From Cupriavidus phytohabitans (GTDB taxonomy: Bacteria; Pseudomonadota; Gammaproteobacteria; Burkholderiales; Burkholderiaceae), in NCBI RefSeq assembly GCF_000426345.1, contig NZ_AUFE01000021.1, positions 41,066 to 105,065 on the forward strand: a stretch of 64,000 bases of DNA, given 5' to 3'. The position numbers and the translations under genes are program-made. Below, piece after piece: positions 8,601 through 16,345 of this stretch; the stretch's first letter is position 1; the number at the start of each line of letters is the position of its first letter. The notes beneath the pieces were generated by a model that ran no database searches, had not been told where the DNA came from, and worked only from the letters and a program-made list of their open reading frames with translations.

Positions 8601-9666
8601 ACTTGCTTGCCACCTGCGGCAGGAACGCCGTCGCCAGGTTCAGCGTACCGTCGGTGCGCCGCACGGCCTGCACCCCCAGCCCTTCGATTTCCACGCTGCG
8701 CAACTGGACCCGACGCGCCAGCGGCTCGATCCGGGCGATGTCCAGCGCCAGCCGGCCGCTCTTCAGCAGCGGCTGGCCCGCGCGCGAGCGGATATCGGCA
8801 TCGCGCAGCGCGGCGGTGCCCATCAGCAGCATTTCCTGCGTGTCCTTCTGCTGGCGGAACGCCACCGTCAGGCGCGTATCGAGCTTGCCGGACTTGACCT
8901 CGGCATCGCGCAGCGGCGGCGCGAAGGCCATGAAGCGCGTCACGTCGAGCCCGTCGAGGTTCACATTGAGCCGGGTCTGGCGCGAATCGGCGAAAGGCAG
9001 CACCTCGCCGTCGAGCGCCACCGGCGTGCCATTGACCAGGGCGCTCAGCGTCGGCCGCGTCACGATCTCGACGTCATGCGGCAGGTTGGACAGAAACGGC
9101 AGCGTCAGCGTCAGGTGGTCGACGCGCATGCTGGTGTCGAGCCGCTTGTCGTCATAGCTGAAGCTGCTGCCGGTCACGGCAATATTGTTGACCGAGAAGC
9201 GCGCCGGTTCGGCATCGGCCGGCTTGGGCGGCAGTGCCGCGAACTTTTCCTGGACATCGGCAAAGCTCATGCGGCCGTCGGCACCGCGCGTCACGCGCAC
9301 GGCAAGGCGGTCGACATGCAGGTTGTCCACTACCGGGGCCAGGTGCCACAGCGATGCCAGCGAAGTATTGGCCTCGGCTTCGCCCAGCGTCAGCGCGGGC
9401 GTCTTGCCGTCGCGCTCGTAGATCGTCAGGTCAGACAGCGTGGCGGCCAGCTCGAACGGCCGCACGTGCGCCTTGCCCAGCGTGACCTTGCGCCCGAGCG
9501 CTTCGGTCGCGTTCTTTTCGATCAGGTATTTGAGCAGCGGCGGTCCGCCAAAATAGCCCGCCAGCCCAAACACCGCAAGCGCGGCAACCACGCCGCCGGC
9601 AATGCGGGCCACCAGCCGGCCGCGCGGCGTAGCGGCCACTGCCTGAATGGATTGCTTGAATTCCAT
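5656..9666 (-). CDS. Large AsmA-like envelope protein (DUF748 family)
   Basis: A 1336-residue protein with one N-terminal membrane anchor (about residues 17-40). A long, repetitive beta-rich region follows, with many AsmA/DUF748-style phrases (LDGLDVTRFM, DLRQVEVGPLQPYLADRFN, GELTRLTPYAAKYAGYPITKGKL). Near the C-terminus is an OmpA-like segment (GYVEFAPGTSTLTPAAKDKI). DUF748/AsmA proteins are thought to form bridge-like structures for lipid transfer between inner and outer membranes. I start at ATG 9666; a GTG nine codons upstream is possible. Residues about 650-680 contain an Ala/Asn repeat coded by 9-bp tandem DNA repeats. Family call firm, function inferred. Confidence 0.88.
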   Translation of the reverse strand: MEFKQSIQAVAATPRGRLVARIAGGVVAALAVFGLAGYFGGPPLLKYLIEKNATEALGRKVTLGKAHVRPFELAATLSDLTIYERDGKTPALTLGEAEANTSLASLWHLAPVVDNLHVDRLAVRVTRGADGRMSFADVQEKFAALPPKPADAEPARFSVNNIAVTGSSFSYDDKRLDTSMRVDHLTLTLPFLSNLPHDVEIVTRPTLSALVNGTPVALDGEVLPFADSRQTRLNVNLDGLDVTRFMAFAPPLRDAEVKSGKLDTRLTVAFRQQKDTQEMLLMGTAALRDADIRSRAGQPLLKSGRLALDIARIEPLARRVQLRSVEIEGLGVQAVRRTDGTLNLATAFLPQVASKSTDGVAPAPAPAASAPAAPSSASSAQAAAAGPAPKDQPWRYAVDRIVVKQANVGFEDALAPSGPGMLALGPLDAEVKGFAGTEGDKPAHIDATLTVADGQTLRHTGNLLLRDGTLAGTLETTGLRPQGFAAWWPRELRSQFGETAVNAELHYRMSWAAPQFQFVLEKSRVELAPLYVATRDPVVMPAAPAATAADTAKDASTQAPQRASRRARERAEADRAGANLPLLRAEKLVLDDIQLDLARQTFATSQVTLAQPQIAATRDHRGELLEMARMWASESAQQARATPRKAPAAANAANAPNAANAANRTNGKNGSAAAGVWQARIGKIAIDGGSARVADYQPAEANRGRPVVHQFRNIALSTGAIAWPLTPAAVPVKLHAESGRRGVIGIDGTILPAMPASRLQLDLRQVEVGPLQPYLADRFNAALRRGTLTVKGKLDVDAPTGKPIAAHFAGNVLAGNVRTVDRVSGDDFLRWRSLAVSGIDFAMDESKGPMRVSLGNIALSDFYARVILNANGRLNLQDVMAGGAAKGEAAPSTSLTQANPASAPATPPVRAGDTRTAQVEQKPGGPKPQIRIGGVSVSQGNVNFSDFFVKPNYTANLTGMKGSVSKVSSADPAPADLVLDGRIDDDAPVTISGKINPLGEQLFLDIAAKASGVELTRLTPYAAKYAGYPITKGKLTVDVAYKIENGKLDARNHLFLDQLTFGERVDSPDATKLPVLLAVSLLKDRNGVIDVNLPVSGSLSDPEFSIGGVIVRVIVNLLTKALTSPFSLIASAFGGGGGEELGYVEFAPGTSTLTPAAKDKIGKLGQALNDRPSLRLEISGRIDPATDEAGARRAWLDARVAEQKRRDLRNSAQAGAEAGADESGEQGAEIKVSKQEYPKYLEEVYKRTSMKKPRNFVGFAKSLPPEEMEKLLMANATVTEADLKRLAEQRALVVKQSLERDGKVPESRLFLTAPKLTAEGIKDKGAPNRVDFSIRQ

Positions 9667-9742
9667 GTCGTCCCAGAAGATCTGACCCCGCACTCCGGCG
9701 CTGCACGCTTGTTTGTGCCCCGGATTTCACTTTTTCGTCGAC

Positions 9743-9770
9743 ATTATGGCAACGGTTTCAGACAAAGCAA
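9743..9770 (-). promoter_or_regulatory. Candidate promoter of the DUF748 gene
   Basis: On the minus strand, TTGCTT (9770-9765) and CATAAT (9748-9743) are 16 bp apart. This predicts a leader of about 70 nt before the ATG at 9666. It lies in the 320-bp gap 9667-9986, which otherwise holds only the terminator described next. Confidence 0.45.
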
Positions 9771-9934
9771 AGACATCGGAATTGCGCAGTCAACGCCAAA
9801 ATTGCCGAGCTGTTATCTTTGCGGCCTTTGTGAAGCGTTCCGTCGCAAGGCTGCGGATTAATCCGCCGCACCGCGCCTGCCTCGCCCGCGTTGTGTCGTC
9901 TGGCCAAGTCCTCTGGAGCGCTCGCCCGATACGC

Positions 9935-9961
9935 AAAGGAAGGGAGGGCAGTTGCCCTCCC
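9935..9961 (-). terminator. Terminator after the PHB depolymerase gene
   Basis: A 9-bp perfect inverted repeat (GGGAGGGCA/TGCCCTCCC, 9942-9961) with a very short loop is followed on the minus strand by TTCCTTT. It lies 26 nt past the depolymerase stop codon. Confidence 0.6.
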
Positions 9962-9986
9962 CTTATTTCATGCACGCGGCCACGGC

Positions 9987-11141
9987 TCAGCGCCGGTGCT
10001 GCCGCAGGAAATCCCACATCATCGCGCTGGCATCGGGACCGATGTCGCTGTGGAAGCCGTAACTGGCATCGCCGCCGCTCCAGGCGTGGTCCAGCCCTTC
10101 CACCTCAACCAGCGCGACCAGGTCGCGGCTCCAGCGGCCGAAGCGGTATTCGCGGCAGCGGCCCGGTTCTTCGGCAGGCGCCGGATCCGGCGTCGCGGCA
10201 AGCCGGTCCTCCAGGCCGTTGTAGGCGAGGAACTGGCGCGCCAGCAGCCTGCCATTGACCGGGTGCACCGCGTCGTCGGCGAGCCCGTGGATCACCAGCG
10301 CCGGCATCGCGGGGCCGCCTGGCGTGACACCGGCGGCGTCGAGCAGCCACGCCGGCTCGGCCGTGGCGCCGTGCCGCATGGCGTACAGGCCGGAGTGCGG
10401 CGTATTGGCAGCGCCAATCACGACACCCGAATGCATGGCCACCGCCGCCACCTTGCCAGGGTAGCGCAGCGCCACCACCGCGGCCATGGCCGCGCCGGCG
10501 GACATGCCGGCGATGTAGATCTCTCGCTCGCGCACGTCCTGGCGCGCGGCCAGCGCATCAAGCAGCGCCGACACGGCATGCGCCTCGCGCCCGCCTTCGG
10601 CGGCGCTCAGGTCGAACCACTGCCAGCAGCGCTGGACCTGTCGCCGCAGCGGCTGTTGCGGGTAAGCGACGATAAAGCCTTCCTGTTCGGCCAGCGCATT
10701 CATGCGCGTGCCGGCGCTGATGGCGTCGGGCGTCTGCCGACAACCATGTAGCAGCACCACCACCGGCAGGGGGCCGCGATGGCGCTTGGACGGGATATAG
10801 AGCTGATAGGACAGCTGCGGCACCAGCTCTCCGGGCAGCGCCGCCAGGCGCAGCCGGTGTGCCTGCCATGTGCCGGGCAGTTCGTCCGGCGTAATGGCCG
10901 CCCAGGCCGACCTGGCCGACCTGGCCGACCTGGGCGACCAGGGCGGCGTTGTGGGCGGCGTCGCGGGCACAACGGCCGGACGGGGCGGCCGGGACGGCAC
11001 ATCCTGCGGACGTGGCGGTGTCAGCGGATTCAGTGAGTCGAAGCGTTCCAGCCAGGACTTCACCCGCGTTTCAGTTCGGGCCTGCACCCGGCTCAGGCGC
11101 CGGAGTTGTGCGTGCCAGTCAGCGGCTAGGCTCTTGGTCAT
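9987..11141 (-). CDS. phaZ: Intracellular-type PHB depolymerase / esterase (alpha/beta hydrolase)
   Basis: A 384-residue enzyme of the PHB depolymerase esterase family, which hydrolyses poly(3-hydroxybutyrate) or its oligomers. It shows the oxyanion-hole segment LLHGC (His132-Cys134), nucleophile elbow AGMSAGA (Ser214), acid in GLADDAV (Asp289/290) and catalytic His in GLDHAWSGG (His352). There is no signal peptide; a Pro/Arg/Ser-rich N-terminus (40-80) precedes the catalytic domain. Secreted-type catalytic domain without export signal is the pattern described for PhaZd of Cupriavidus necator, so an intracellular granule-degrading role is likely. A short Ser-Ala-Arg repeat is encoded by a 9-bp tandem repeat near 10905. 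Confidence 0.82.
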   Translation of the reverse strand: MTKSLAADWHAQLRRLSRVQARTETRVKSWLERFDSLNPLTPPRPQDVPSRPPRPAVVPATPPTTPPWSPRSARSARSAWAAITPDELPGTWQAHRLRLAALPGELVPQLSYQLYIPSKRHRGPLPVVVLLHGCRQTPDAISAGTRMNALAEQEGFIVAYPQQPLRRQVQRCWQWFDLSAAEGGREAHAVSALLDALAARQDVREREIYIAGMSAGAAMAAVVALRYPGKVAAVAMHSGVVIGAANTPHSGLYAMRHGATAEPAWLLDAAGVTPGGPAMPALVIHGLADDAVHPVNGRLLARQFLAYNGLEDRLAATPDPAPAEEPGRCREYRFGRWSRDLVALVEVEGLDHAWSGGDASYGFHSDIGPDASAMMWDFLRQHRR

Positions 11142-11294
11142 GAGGACTCCTGCTCATATGACGGAATCTCCCCCTTTGCCTTTGTTGTGCGTTGCAGCAT
11201 ATCACACCCGCCACTCGTCTTTTTGTGTCCGGTTTTGCGCTGGCATGGTGAAAATATTGAACACCAGATACGAAAGAATGCAGAACGCAGCAAG

Positions 11295-11322
11295 TTGGCC
11301 GGCGATAGCGGCGTCTTATACT
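11295..11322 (+). promoter_or_regulatory. Candidate promoter of the FNR-type regulator
   Basis: TTGGCC (11295-11300) and TATACT (11317-11322) with a 16-bp spacer sit about 32 bp upstream of the ATG at 11354, giving a short leader of roughly 25 nt. It lies in the 212-bp gap divergent from the depolymerase. Confidence 0.55.
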
Positions 11323-11353
11323 GGCTCGTCCATTCCCTTCGCCTCGAACTGCC

Positions 11354-12148
11354 ATGCCGGATCACGGCGCCCCCGCCTGTTCGCTTTGCCTGTTCCATGC
11401 CATCTGTGGCGTTGCCGAGACAGGTGGCACGCGCGCCGACGCTGTTTTTCGCTTGCATCCGGAGCGCCAGGCGGTGCGCGCCGGGGACTTTGTGTTCCAC
11501 CAGGGGCGCCCGGCCCTCACGGTCTATCCGCTGCGCGCGGGCAGCGCCAAGCAGGTCTACGAATCGCCGCTAGGCTGGCGCCAGGTCACGGGCTTCTCCT
11601 TGCCCGGCGACGTGCTGGGTCTGGAACCGCATGAAGCGCCGCAGCATGGCACCGCCGCGGTCGCACTGCAGGACTCGGTGGTGTGCGTGGTTCCGGTCGA
11701 ATCGCTGCGCGAGCTGATGGCGGTGCCGGCCTTCCGCGAAGCCGCCCTCGAAGTCATGCGCCGCAATGCGCAGCGCGAGCGTGTGCTGCTGGTTGCCATT
11801 GGCTCGATGAAGGCGCCGCAGCGGTTGGCCATGCTGCTGCTGGACCTGGCCGGCGAGCAGGCACGACGCCATGGCCGGCAGGACGGCACGCTGACGCTGG
11901 CGATGTCGCGCACCGATATCGCCAGCCTGCTTGGCCTGACGCTGGAAACGGTATCGCGGCTTCTGTCGCGCTTTGCGTCGGTCGGGCTGATCGCGGTACG
12001 CCAACGGCGGCTGCGCATCATCGACCCCGCAGGGCTTGCCTCGATCTATGCCGACCTTGAAACCTGTACGCACCGGCCCGCGCGCGCGGGCGATCCGGGC
12101 GCGGAATTCGCGCCCGGGATGACAATGTGCCAGGGATCGGCCTCTTAG
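11354..12148 (+). CDS. FNR-type oxygen-sensing Crp/Fnr regulator
   Basis: A 264-residue regulator of the CRP/FNR superfamily. The N-terminus has Cys9-x2-Cys12-x5-Cys18 and a fourth cysteine, Cys111, in ALQDSVVCVVP. This spacing is the same as the [4Fe-4S] ligands of Escherichia coli FNR (20, 23, 29, 122). A cyclic-nucleotide-like beta-roll is followed by a dimerisation helix (about 125-160). The HTH (TDIASLLGLTLETVSRLLSRF, 187-207) has Glu198, Ser201 and Arg202 at the FNR DNA-reading positions, predicting a TTGAT-N4-ATCAA target. Such a site, with one mismatch, lies upstream of nrdD at 27186. No strong ribosome binding site is seen. Confidence 0.88.
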   Translation: MPDHGAPACSLCLFHAICGVAETGGTRADAVFRLHPERQAVRAGDFVFHQGRPALTVYPLRAGSAKQVYESPLGWRQVTGFSLPGDVLGLEPHEAPQHGTAAVALQDSVVCVVPVESLRELMAVPAFREAALEVMRRNAQRERVLLVAIGSMKAPQRLAMLLLDLAGEQARRHGRQDGTLTLAMSRTDIASLLGLTLETVSRLLSRFASVGLIAVRQRRLRIIDPAGLASIYADLETCTHRPARAGDPGAEFAPGMTMCQGSAS

Positions 12149-12242
12149 GGCCGGCGACCCGCTACCAGCCGCGGGAGCGGTGGAAGGCATGCACCGCGGG
12201 CGCATGTAGCCGTATGCGGCCGCCCCGCGGCAAGTGCGTCGC

Positions 12243-12629
12243 TCAGCGGCTTTGCTGCGCGCACTCCTGCCGATACGCCTCTTCCAGGCGCTTGCGATCC
12301 GGCTGGCGCTCCAGTGTCGGATAGGTACGCCCGTCTGCTGTGGTAACCGACGACTTGCCTTCGGACCATTGGGGACCCTTCGGCAGTGCATTGATCTGAC
12401 CCAGCAAAGCCTGGCAGTGCTGACGCTGCGATGCGGACAACGTGCCACCGGGGCCTTCGACCACGGCGGTGGCTTCATCCAGCATCCGCGGCGGCGGTGG
12501 CGCCACCATCGGCGTACCGCCGGCTGCGGCTGCGGCTGCGGCCTGGCTCGCTGCCCACGAGGTGGCGTGCGGGAACATTGCCACCATGGCGGCCGTCAGC
12601 AGGCCGCACTTGCAAACGAACTTCTTCAA
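12243..12629 (-). CDS. Small exported protein of unknown function
   Basis: A 128-residue protein with a Sec signal peptide: initiator, LysLys, then LLTAAMVAMF, with an Ala-rich cleavage region near residue 27. The mature part is Pro/Ala-rich, then has a conserved-looking stretch (SASQRQHCQALLGQINALPKGP) and a basic C-terminus. There is no ATG at the right place; TTG at 12629 is selected because GGAG lies 8-9 nt upstream and it gives an exact signal peptide. The open frame continues upstream through low-quality sequence to 12911, which I do not accept. No family recognised. Confidence 0.6.
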   Translation of the reverse strand: MKKFVCKCGLLTAAMVAMFPHATSWAASQAAAAAAAGGTPMVAPPPPRMLDEATAVVEGPGGTLSASQRQHCQALLGQINALPKGPQWSEGKSSVTTADGRTYPTLERQPDRKRLEEAYRQECAQQSR

Positions 12630-12708
12630 AACCAGTACTCCAGGAGCCTGCGCGGCGCATGGCGGCAGCCATGGTGCGCGGCGTGCGTTGCGGAAACCGG
12701 CCGCGCCT

Positions 12709-12999
12709 TCAGCGATCCTTGCCGCTGCCCTGGCGGCGGCCGGTACGGTTGCGCAGCAGCTCGAGCTTGAGCAGTGCATCCGCAAGCATACTCTTGAGCC
12801 GCGCATTCTCCTCTTGCAGCTCGCGCAGCTTGCGCCCGTCGCGGGCGTCGTTCTGGCTCTGGTCTCCGTAGCGCGCGCGCCAGCCATAGAACGAAGCATC
12901 GCTGAAGCCATAGCGCGCGCACAGCTCGCGCACCGGCACGCCGCTGGCCGCCTCGGCCAGGTAGCTGCGGATCTGCTCTTCCGAATACCGTCTGTTCAC
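12709..12999 (-). mobile_element. IS3-family OrfA-like transposase remnant (orphan)
   Basis: A 96-residue protein with the Transposase_8/HTH fold: RRYSEEQIRSYLAEAASG, then a helix-turn-helix (VRELCARYGFSDASFYGWRARYG) and a leucine-zipper-like coiled coil (LRELQEENARLKSMLADALLKL). This is OrfA of an IS2/IS407-type element. No OrfB integrase follows, no slippery frameshift site is seen and I could not see terminal inverted repeats, so it cannot transpose alone. Start is GTG at 12999 with GGAGAG upstream. It may be a decayed element or a retained DNA-binding protein. Confidence 0.75.
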
Positions 13000-13825
13000 G
13001 AATCTCTCCGCTCCACAACGGGGCCAGCGCTGGCGCAGGCAACGCCGGCCGCGCCGTCAACAACCGTGCCGACTCTGGGCGTACGTTAGCCCACGGCCGC
13101 GCCAAAAGGAATTCAGTGTCTTCGCAAGGCGAGTTAAGAAAATTATCTGGGTGGATGCGGCTTGCAGCGTCGCCGCGATGGCCAGCTCAAGCCACTGGAC
13201 CACAGGCGCGCGGGAATTTCCGGCACCTCGTCTTCCAGCGGACCCGCGCCGTAACCGCACAGGCTGTCAGCCGTGCCGGCAAGGACGCTGTCACTGCCAT
13301 ATTTTGTTAGGCCAATTTGGAGTCCACTTTGTTTAGGCACTGTGACAATGGCATGGAAAGCCATGGCAGACCGCGCGCCGCCTTGCGCCGGCAGGCGCTT
13401 ACTCCCATGTACAGCGCACCGATAAGAGCGATGACAGCAAAATTAGAAGTCTGTGATCAAATCAAGTTTCTAGGACTTTTGCAGACCATGTATTAAGATT
13501 CCTCGGCACAACTAAATTTCGCACGCTTTCGCAATGCGCCACGCGGCGCGAGCAGAAAGCGGCCCGGCAGCCCGCAGCCACCGTGAACAGAACCGGTGCG
13601 CGGCCCCCACGTTGCCGGTAATCATCAGGCCTGAAGGATCAAGGAGTCACCGCGCCGAGTGTGACAGGCGTCATTTTCCTAACTGGCTTTGCAGTATGGG
13701 GGGCGGATCGCCGCCCGGTCGGATAAGCACGTTTCATGCTTTTGCCGCGCGCGCCATGGCGCGGCGCTGTACGCATCGGACAAACAAAAAAGCAGAAAAT
13801 GAATCGTGGATCGGGAGAGGCCAGA
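13000..13825. other. Long non-coding gap with an AT-rich section
   Basis: 826 bp with no supported gene. The stretch 13300-13520 is noticeably AT-richer than its surroundings (for example TTTGTTAGGCCAATTTGG near 13305) and may mark decayed mobile DNA beside the OrfA remnant, or the promoter region of the LysR gene. ORFs here are short, without ribosome binding sites or recognisable motifs. Confidence 0.5.
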
Positions 13826-14788
13826 ATGCGTCACGTCAGCACCAAGCTATTGCATGTCTTCATCCTGGTGATGGAGTATCGCGACCTCAACGCGGTCGCC
13901 GCCTGTACCCAGGGACGCGTTCCCACTGTTGCTTATAGCCTGACGCGCTTGCGCGAAATCACGGGCGATCCGTTGTTCGTCAAGCGCAATGGCATGCTCG
14001 AACCGACGCCCCACGCCTTGCGCCTGGAGCAGACCGCACGCCAGATCCTGGCCAAGTGGAACCAGCTGGTGCGCCCGGGCGAAGCGGGCGTGAGCCAGCG
14101 CCGCGCGGCGGGCAGGCGGATTTCCATCGGCTTCTCGTCGTCGATCGGCGATCCGGTCATCACGGAAATCCTGACCGCGCTGTGCGAGCAGTTCCCGCAA
14201 GACAGTTTCATCACGCGCCCCGTGATCGCGGATGCCACGCTTGCCCGCCATCTCGATAGCGGCGAACTGGATTGTGCGTTTGTCGTCGATGGCGGGCACG
14301 ACCCCGAACGCGTGCAGCAGCAGAACATCATGGCGACGCCGCGCCGCCTTGTCAGCGCCGCCCGCGAAGGCAGCCACGACGAAGGCGAAACGGACTGGAT
14401 CCTGCTGCAGGAAGATTGCGAAGCCGGCAGCCCGTTGCGCGCCTTTCTGAGCCGGCAGGCCGGCACGCCCGGGCACCGCGAGACCGTTGTGCCCTCCTGG
14501 CATACGCAGATCACGCTGCTGCATGCCGCCGGCGGCATCTGCCCGGTGCTGGACTTCAACGTGCCGCTGGTCACGCGCGAGCGCAAGACGCGGCTGCTGG
14601 CACCGCCGAGCAGTTTTCCCGAATGGGCCGCGCTGCATTTCTGGGGACCGGAGCGCAGCCACGACAAAGCGGTGCTGCGCGACATCATGGAAGTTGGCAG
14701 CGCGGTGCTGCGCGATCCGCTCAAGGCCATCGACGGCCGCCGCAGCGGGCGGCCGGCCGGCTTGGCGCAGGCGGCCGCGCTCGCGTGA
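13826..14788 (+). CDS. LysR-type transcriptional regulator
   Basis: A 320-residue LTTR. The N-terminal winged HTH is clear (LLHVFILVMEYRDLNAVAAC, then SLTRLREITGDPLFVKRNGMLEPT), followed by a linker helix and a substrate-binding-like domain with a typical first strand (ISIGFSSSIGDPVI). ATG 13826 is chosen over two upstream in-frame starts because GGGAGAGG lies 5-6 nt before it. Its effector and targets are unknown: neighbours are an IS remnant and a response regulator, and there is no divergent enzyme gene. It ends just before a strong terminator. Confidence 0.9.
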   Translation: MRHVSTKLLHVFILVMEYRDLNAVAACTQGRVPTVAYSLTRLREITGDPLFVKRNGMLEPTPHALRLEQTARQILAKWNQLVRPGEAGVSQRRAAGRRISIGFSSSIGDPVITEILTALCEQFPQDSFITRPVIADATLARHLDSGELDCAFVVDGGHDPERVQQQNIMATPRRLVSAAREGSHDEGETDWILLQEDCEAGSPLRAFLSRQAGTPGHRETVVPSWHTQITLLHAAGGICPVLDFNVPLVTRERKTRLLAPPSSFPEWAALHFWGPERSHDKAVLRDIMEVGSAVLRDPLKAIDGRRSGRPAGLAQAAALA

Positions 14789-14848
14789 TGCGCACAAAGG
14801 CGTCCGCAGCCCAGTAGCCGATATTTATACGCACTCGATGCGCGACCA

Positions 14849-14882
14849 GGCGCTGGCCACCCGCAGGGGCCAGCGCCTTTTT
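14849..14882 (+). terminator. Strong intrinsic terminator after the LysR gene
   Basis: A perfect 10-bp GC stem (GGCGCTGGCC/GGCCAGCGCC, 14849-14858 and 14868-14877) with a 9-nt loop is followed directly by TTTTT (14878-14882). Confidence 0.88.
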
Positions 14883-14954
14883 CATGGGGTGTCACGGCCG
14901 GCTGCGCTTTGCGAATTCTCCTACTTTCGTGCCAGGGCACAGCAAGTATCCTGC

Positions 14955-15012
14955 GCATGCATCGCAGCGCGCCGGCCGTCTCCCGTTTGGCCCGTCCCGC
15001 GGCGATGCATGC
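14955..15012. repeat. Inverted repeat upstream of the response regulator
   Basis: GCATGCATCGC at 14955-14965 is repeated in inverted orientation (GCGATGCATGC) at 15002-15012, an 11-bp perfect match with 36 bp between. Two direct copies of TGTCTGGCGTC follow at about 15017-15041. Together they could form a regulatory region or a long hairpin in the leader. Confidence 0.5.
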
Positions 15013-15048
15013 AGCTGTCTGGCGTCAACTTGTCTGGCGTCGCCATTT

Positions 15049-15078
15049 CGCCGCACGTCGGCCGACGTGCGGCGTTTT
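15049..15078 (+). promoter_or_regulatory. 26-bp perfect palindrome followed by T tract
   Basis: A perfect 26-bp palindrome (half-site CGCCGCACGTCGG, 15049-15061; mirror 15062-15074) is followed by TTTTCTTG. It lies 54 bp before the response-regulator ATG. It can act as a factor-independent terminator or attenuator, or as a protein-binding site; the T run favours termination. Confidence 0.6.
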
Positions 15079-15131
15079 CTTGAGCGAGGCGCGGCATGAC
15101 GCACAGCACGAACCAGGACCGAGGAGACCCG

Positions 15132-15797
15132 ATGGCATTGAGGATCCTGCTTGCGGACGACCATCCGGTGGTCAGCGCGGCCGTTGCCGACCGCCTGCAC
15201 ACCCAGACCGGATGGGAAATCTGCGGCACAGTGACCAACGCAACGGCACTGCTGAACAGCGTCGCGACCCTGCGGCCCGATGTCGTCGTCACCGACTACC
15301 ACATGCCCTCGCAGCAGGAGGGCAGCGGCGACGGGCTGCGCATGCTGGCCGCCCTGCGCCGGCGCCATCCTTCGCTAGCCGTGACCGTGCTGACCATGAT
15401 CACCAACCCGCTGGTGCTGCGCTCCATCCTGGACACGCAGGTGCATGGCCTGCTGCTGAAAGACGCCCCGCTATCGGAGCTGGTCACCATGATCAGCCGC
15501 ATCCAGCGCGGCTTCCACTACATCGGCAAATCCGCCATGGAGATCCTGTCCCAGGCTGATCCCGGCAACCCCGCGGCAAGCCATGGCGGCGCCGAGCGGC
15601 TGTCGGCGCGTGAAATGGAAGTGCTGCGGATGTACCTGGCCGGGCGCTCCGTCAGCGAGATAGCGATCCTGCTGTGCCGCAGCGTCAAGACCATCAGCCG
15701 CCAGAAGAACTGCGCCATGCACAAGCTGGGCGTCACCAACGACCGCGAACTGTTCGAATTCGCGGCCCTCAACGGTATGCTGCTGTCCGGCTGCTGA
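15132..15797 (+). CDS. RcsB-like NarL/FixJ response regulator (orphan)
   Basis: A 221-residue two-domain regulator. The receiver domain has the acidic pair Asp9-Asp10, phospho-acceptor Asp55 (VVVTDYHMP), a Thr switch in VLTMITNP and the conserved Lys in LLLKDAP. The LuxR-type HTH is at the C-terminus (LSAREMEVLRMYLAGRSVSEIA...SVKTISRQKNCAMHKLGV). Both the receiver (LTM..NP, RSILDTQVHGLLLK) and HTH resemble RcsB/BvgA-type regulators. ATG 15132 has GAGGAGACC just upstream; the frame is open to 15096. No histidine kinase lies nearby, so it is an orphan in this window. Confidence 0.88.
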   Translation: MALRILLADDHPVVSAAVADRLHTQTGWEICGTVTNATALLNSVATLRPDVVVTDYHMPSQQEGSGDGLRMLAALRRRHPSLAVTVLTMITNPLVLRSILDTQVHGLLLKDAPLSELVTMISRIQRGFHYIGKSAMEILSQADPGNPAASHGGAERLSAREMEVLRMYLAGRSVSEIAILLCRSVKTISRQKNCAMHKLGVTNDRELFEFAALNGMLLSGC

Positions 15798-15823
15798 ATG
15801 GCCGTTGCCGGCACGGGCCGCAC

Positions 15824-16285
15824 TCAGGCCACGGCGTCGGGCTGCTCCAGCCGCGCCAGCGCATGCGCGATGCCCGTCTCCAGCTGCGCCAGCCCGCGCG
15901 ACAGGTCTTGCATGGTCGTGGCCGAGACCTCGGTCAGCACGTCCTGCAGGAAGGCAGAGCGCAGCGGCATCACGCGCGCCACCAACTGCTGCCCCGCCTG
16001 TGACAGCGTGACATGGGTCACGCGGTTGTCGCGCTCCGACGTGGTTCGCTCTACCCAGCCCAGTTCCTGCATGGCCTTGAGCTGGCGCGTCAGCGCACCC
16101 GGATCCATGCCGACGCGGTCGGCCAACGCCCGCTGCGCGATGGCATCCTCCTGCAGGTAAAGCACATGCAGGATCCGCCAGCGCGCCAGCGGCAGGCCGA
16201 TGCACTGCTCGAATGCAGCCGCATACGCGCGGTAGGTGCGTCCGAACTGCTGCAGTACGGCCACGCTTTGTCGCTCCAGTTCCAT
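15824..16285 (-). CDS. MarR-family regulator of the adjacent exporter
   Basis: A 153-residue MarR protein: a winged HTH (QRALADRVGMDPGALTRQLKAMQELGWVER) with the wing RDNRVTHVTLSQAG and flanking dimerisation helices. It is the second gene of a minus-strand operon, 60 bp after the MFS exporter. MarR proteins usually repress their own operon and release DNA on binding a small phenolic or drug. A good operator lies just upstream of the exporter gene (17956-17977). Confidence 0.88.
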   Translation of the reverse strand: MELERQSVAVLQQFGRTYRAYAAAFEQCIGLPLARWRILHVLYLQEDAIAQRALADRVGMDPGALTRQLKAMQELGWVERTTSERDNRVTHVTLSQAGQQLVARVMPLRSAFLQDVLTEVSATTMQDLSRGLAQLETGIAHALARLEQPDAVA

Positions 16286-16345
16286 CCGTTCTCCTCAGGG
16301 ATACACAGGCGCCATCACAGGCGCAAGCGCCGCATCCGGCTGCGC

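Noticed and set aside
6508..9861. 1117-codon open frame on the plus strand opposite DUF748
   Set aside because: Its product is His/Arg/Gln-rich without domains, typical of an antisense frame in GC-rich coding DNA. The minus-strand frame has clear family phrases and a membrane anchor.
10860..10990. CRISPR-like or VNTR repeat array
   Set aside because: The short repeats are in frame inside the depolymerase gene, without spacers of constant length; they are a low-complexity coding stretch.
13143..13364. 73-codon minus-strand ORF starting MAFHAIVTVPKQSGLQ
   Set aside because: It lies in the non-coding gap, has no ribosome binding site and no recognised motif. It might be a fragment of an old gene, but I cannot support it.
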